Assembly (NCBI GenBank): GCA_937897535.1
Contig: CALCQB010000206.1
Span: forward strand, 1 to 14,286
DNA length: 14,286 nucleotides
DNA from: an uncultured Novosphingobium sp.
GTDB lineage: Bacteria > Pseudomonadota > Alphaproteobacteria > Sphingomonadales > Sphingomonadaceae
Direction of reading: 5' to 3'
The translations under genes were made by a program, and so were the position numbers. Positions within the stretch are counted from its first letter, which is position 1. Each line of letters begins with the position of its first letter. Positions 14,159 to 14,286 of this stretch are shown here, piece by piece. A model generated the notes under the pieces. The model was not told the origin of the DNA. It did no database searches and was given only the letters and a program-made list of their open reading frames with translations.

Positions 14159-14286
14159 TTATGCTGGACTTTCGTCGGCCGGATAGAGCCGGAATTCCTC
14201 GACCGGCTCGCCACCAACCAGGTGTTCCTGAATGATCCGTTCGAGCACCGGCTCGGTGCATGAATGGTACCACACCCCCTCGGGCC
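14159..14286 (-). CDS. Probable [2Fe-2S] ferredoxin, thioredoxin-like type, C-terminal fragment
   Basis: Only the last 42 codons lie in the window; the gene enters from the right and ends with TAA at 14159. The residues PEGVWYHSCTEPVLERIIQEHL followed by VGGEPVEEFRLYPADESPA match the C-terminus of small thioredoxin-fold [2Fe-2S] ferredoxins (Shethna/Clostridium pasteurianum type), where a VYPEGVWY segment is followed by a helix and a GG-P-V-EE turn. The cluster-binding cysteines of the N-terminal half are outside, so this is a pattern call. It lies 68 nt upstream of the CBS gene on the same strand. Confidence 0.62.
   Translation of the reverse strand, partial: PEGVWYHSCTEPVLERIIQEHLVGGEPVEEFRLYPADESPA

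Noticed and set aside
14091..14273. N-terminal extension of the CBS-domain protein to 14273
   Set aside because: A good ribosome binding site precedes the ATG at 14090, and the extension overlaps the preceding ferredoxin coding end and lacks conserved features.

Overview
The window looks like the replication-origin neighbourhood of a GC-rich alphaproteobacterium, most likely a member of the Sphingomonadales (Sphingomonas / Novosphingobium / Erythrobacter relatives). The order hemE - gap - DUF299 kinase/phosphorylase - maf - aroE - coaE - dnaQ on one side, with rho and mnmE on the other, is the conserved gene cluster that flanks the chromosomal origin in Caulobacter and Rickettsia. Family-level matches (DUF6489-like, DUF1491-like, SleB-type cell wall hydrolase, HemJ) fit this group. 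The exact genus is inference.

Layout. Positions 1-6137 are mostly minus-strand genes reading away from the putative origin: hemE, hemJ, rho, an AAA_28-type P-loop NTPase coupled to rho, a small membrane protein, a DUF6489-like protein and the 5' part of mnmE. Two plus-strand genes, a dienelactone-hydrolase-family enzyme and an NTF2-like protein joined by an ATGA overlap, interrupt this series at 1157-2250. The gene-free stretch 6138-6455 holds an AT-rich block and a cluster of DnaA-box-like 9-mers and is my candidate oriC. Positions 6456-12435 are all plus strand: the pyruvate-phosphate dikinase regulator, maf, aroE and coaE joined by 4-nt overlaps, then dnaQ, hpf, ptsN, a DUF1491 protein and a secreted cell wall hydrolase ending in a strong hairpin terminator. 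Positions 12511-14286 return to the minus strand: xth and erpA overlapping by one base, a tandem CBS-domain protein, and the C-terminus of a probable [2Fe-2S] ferredoxin.

Together these are housekeeping genes: haem synthesis (hemE, hemJ), transcription termination (rho), tRNA modification (mnmE), shikimate and CoA synthesis (aroE, coaE), replication proofreading (dnaQ), ribosome hibernation (hpf), nitrogen PTS signalling (ptsN), base-excision repair (xth) and Fe-S assembly (erpA). I see no tRNA or rRNA gene, insertion sequence, CRISPR array, phage gene or defence system. I did not find a new multi-gene system. The points most worth checking are the origin and its 18-bp repeat, a probable non-standard AUC start on the DUF1491 gene, the NTPase coupled to rho, and a structured leader before the cell wall hydrolase.
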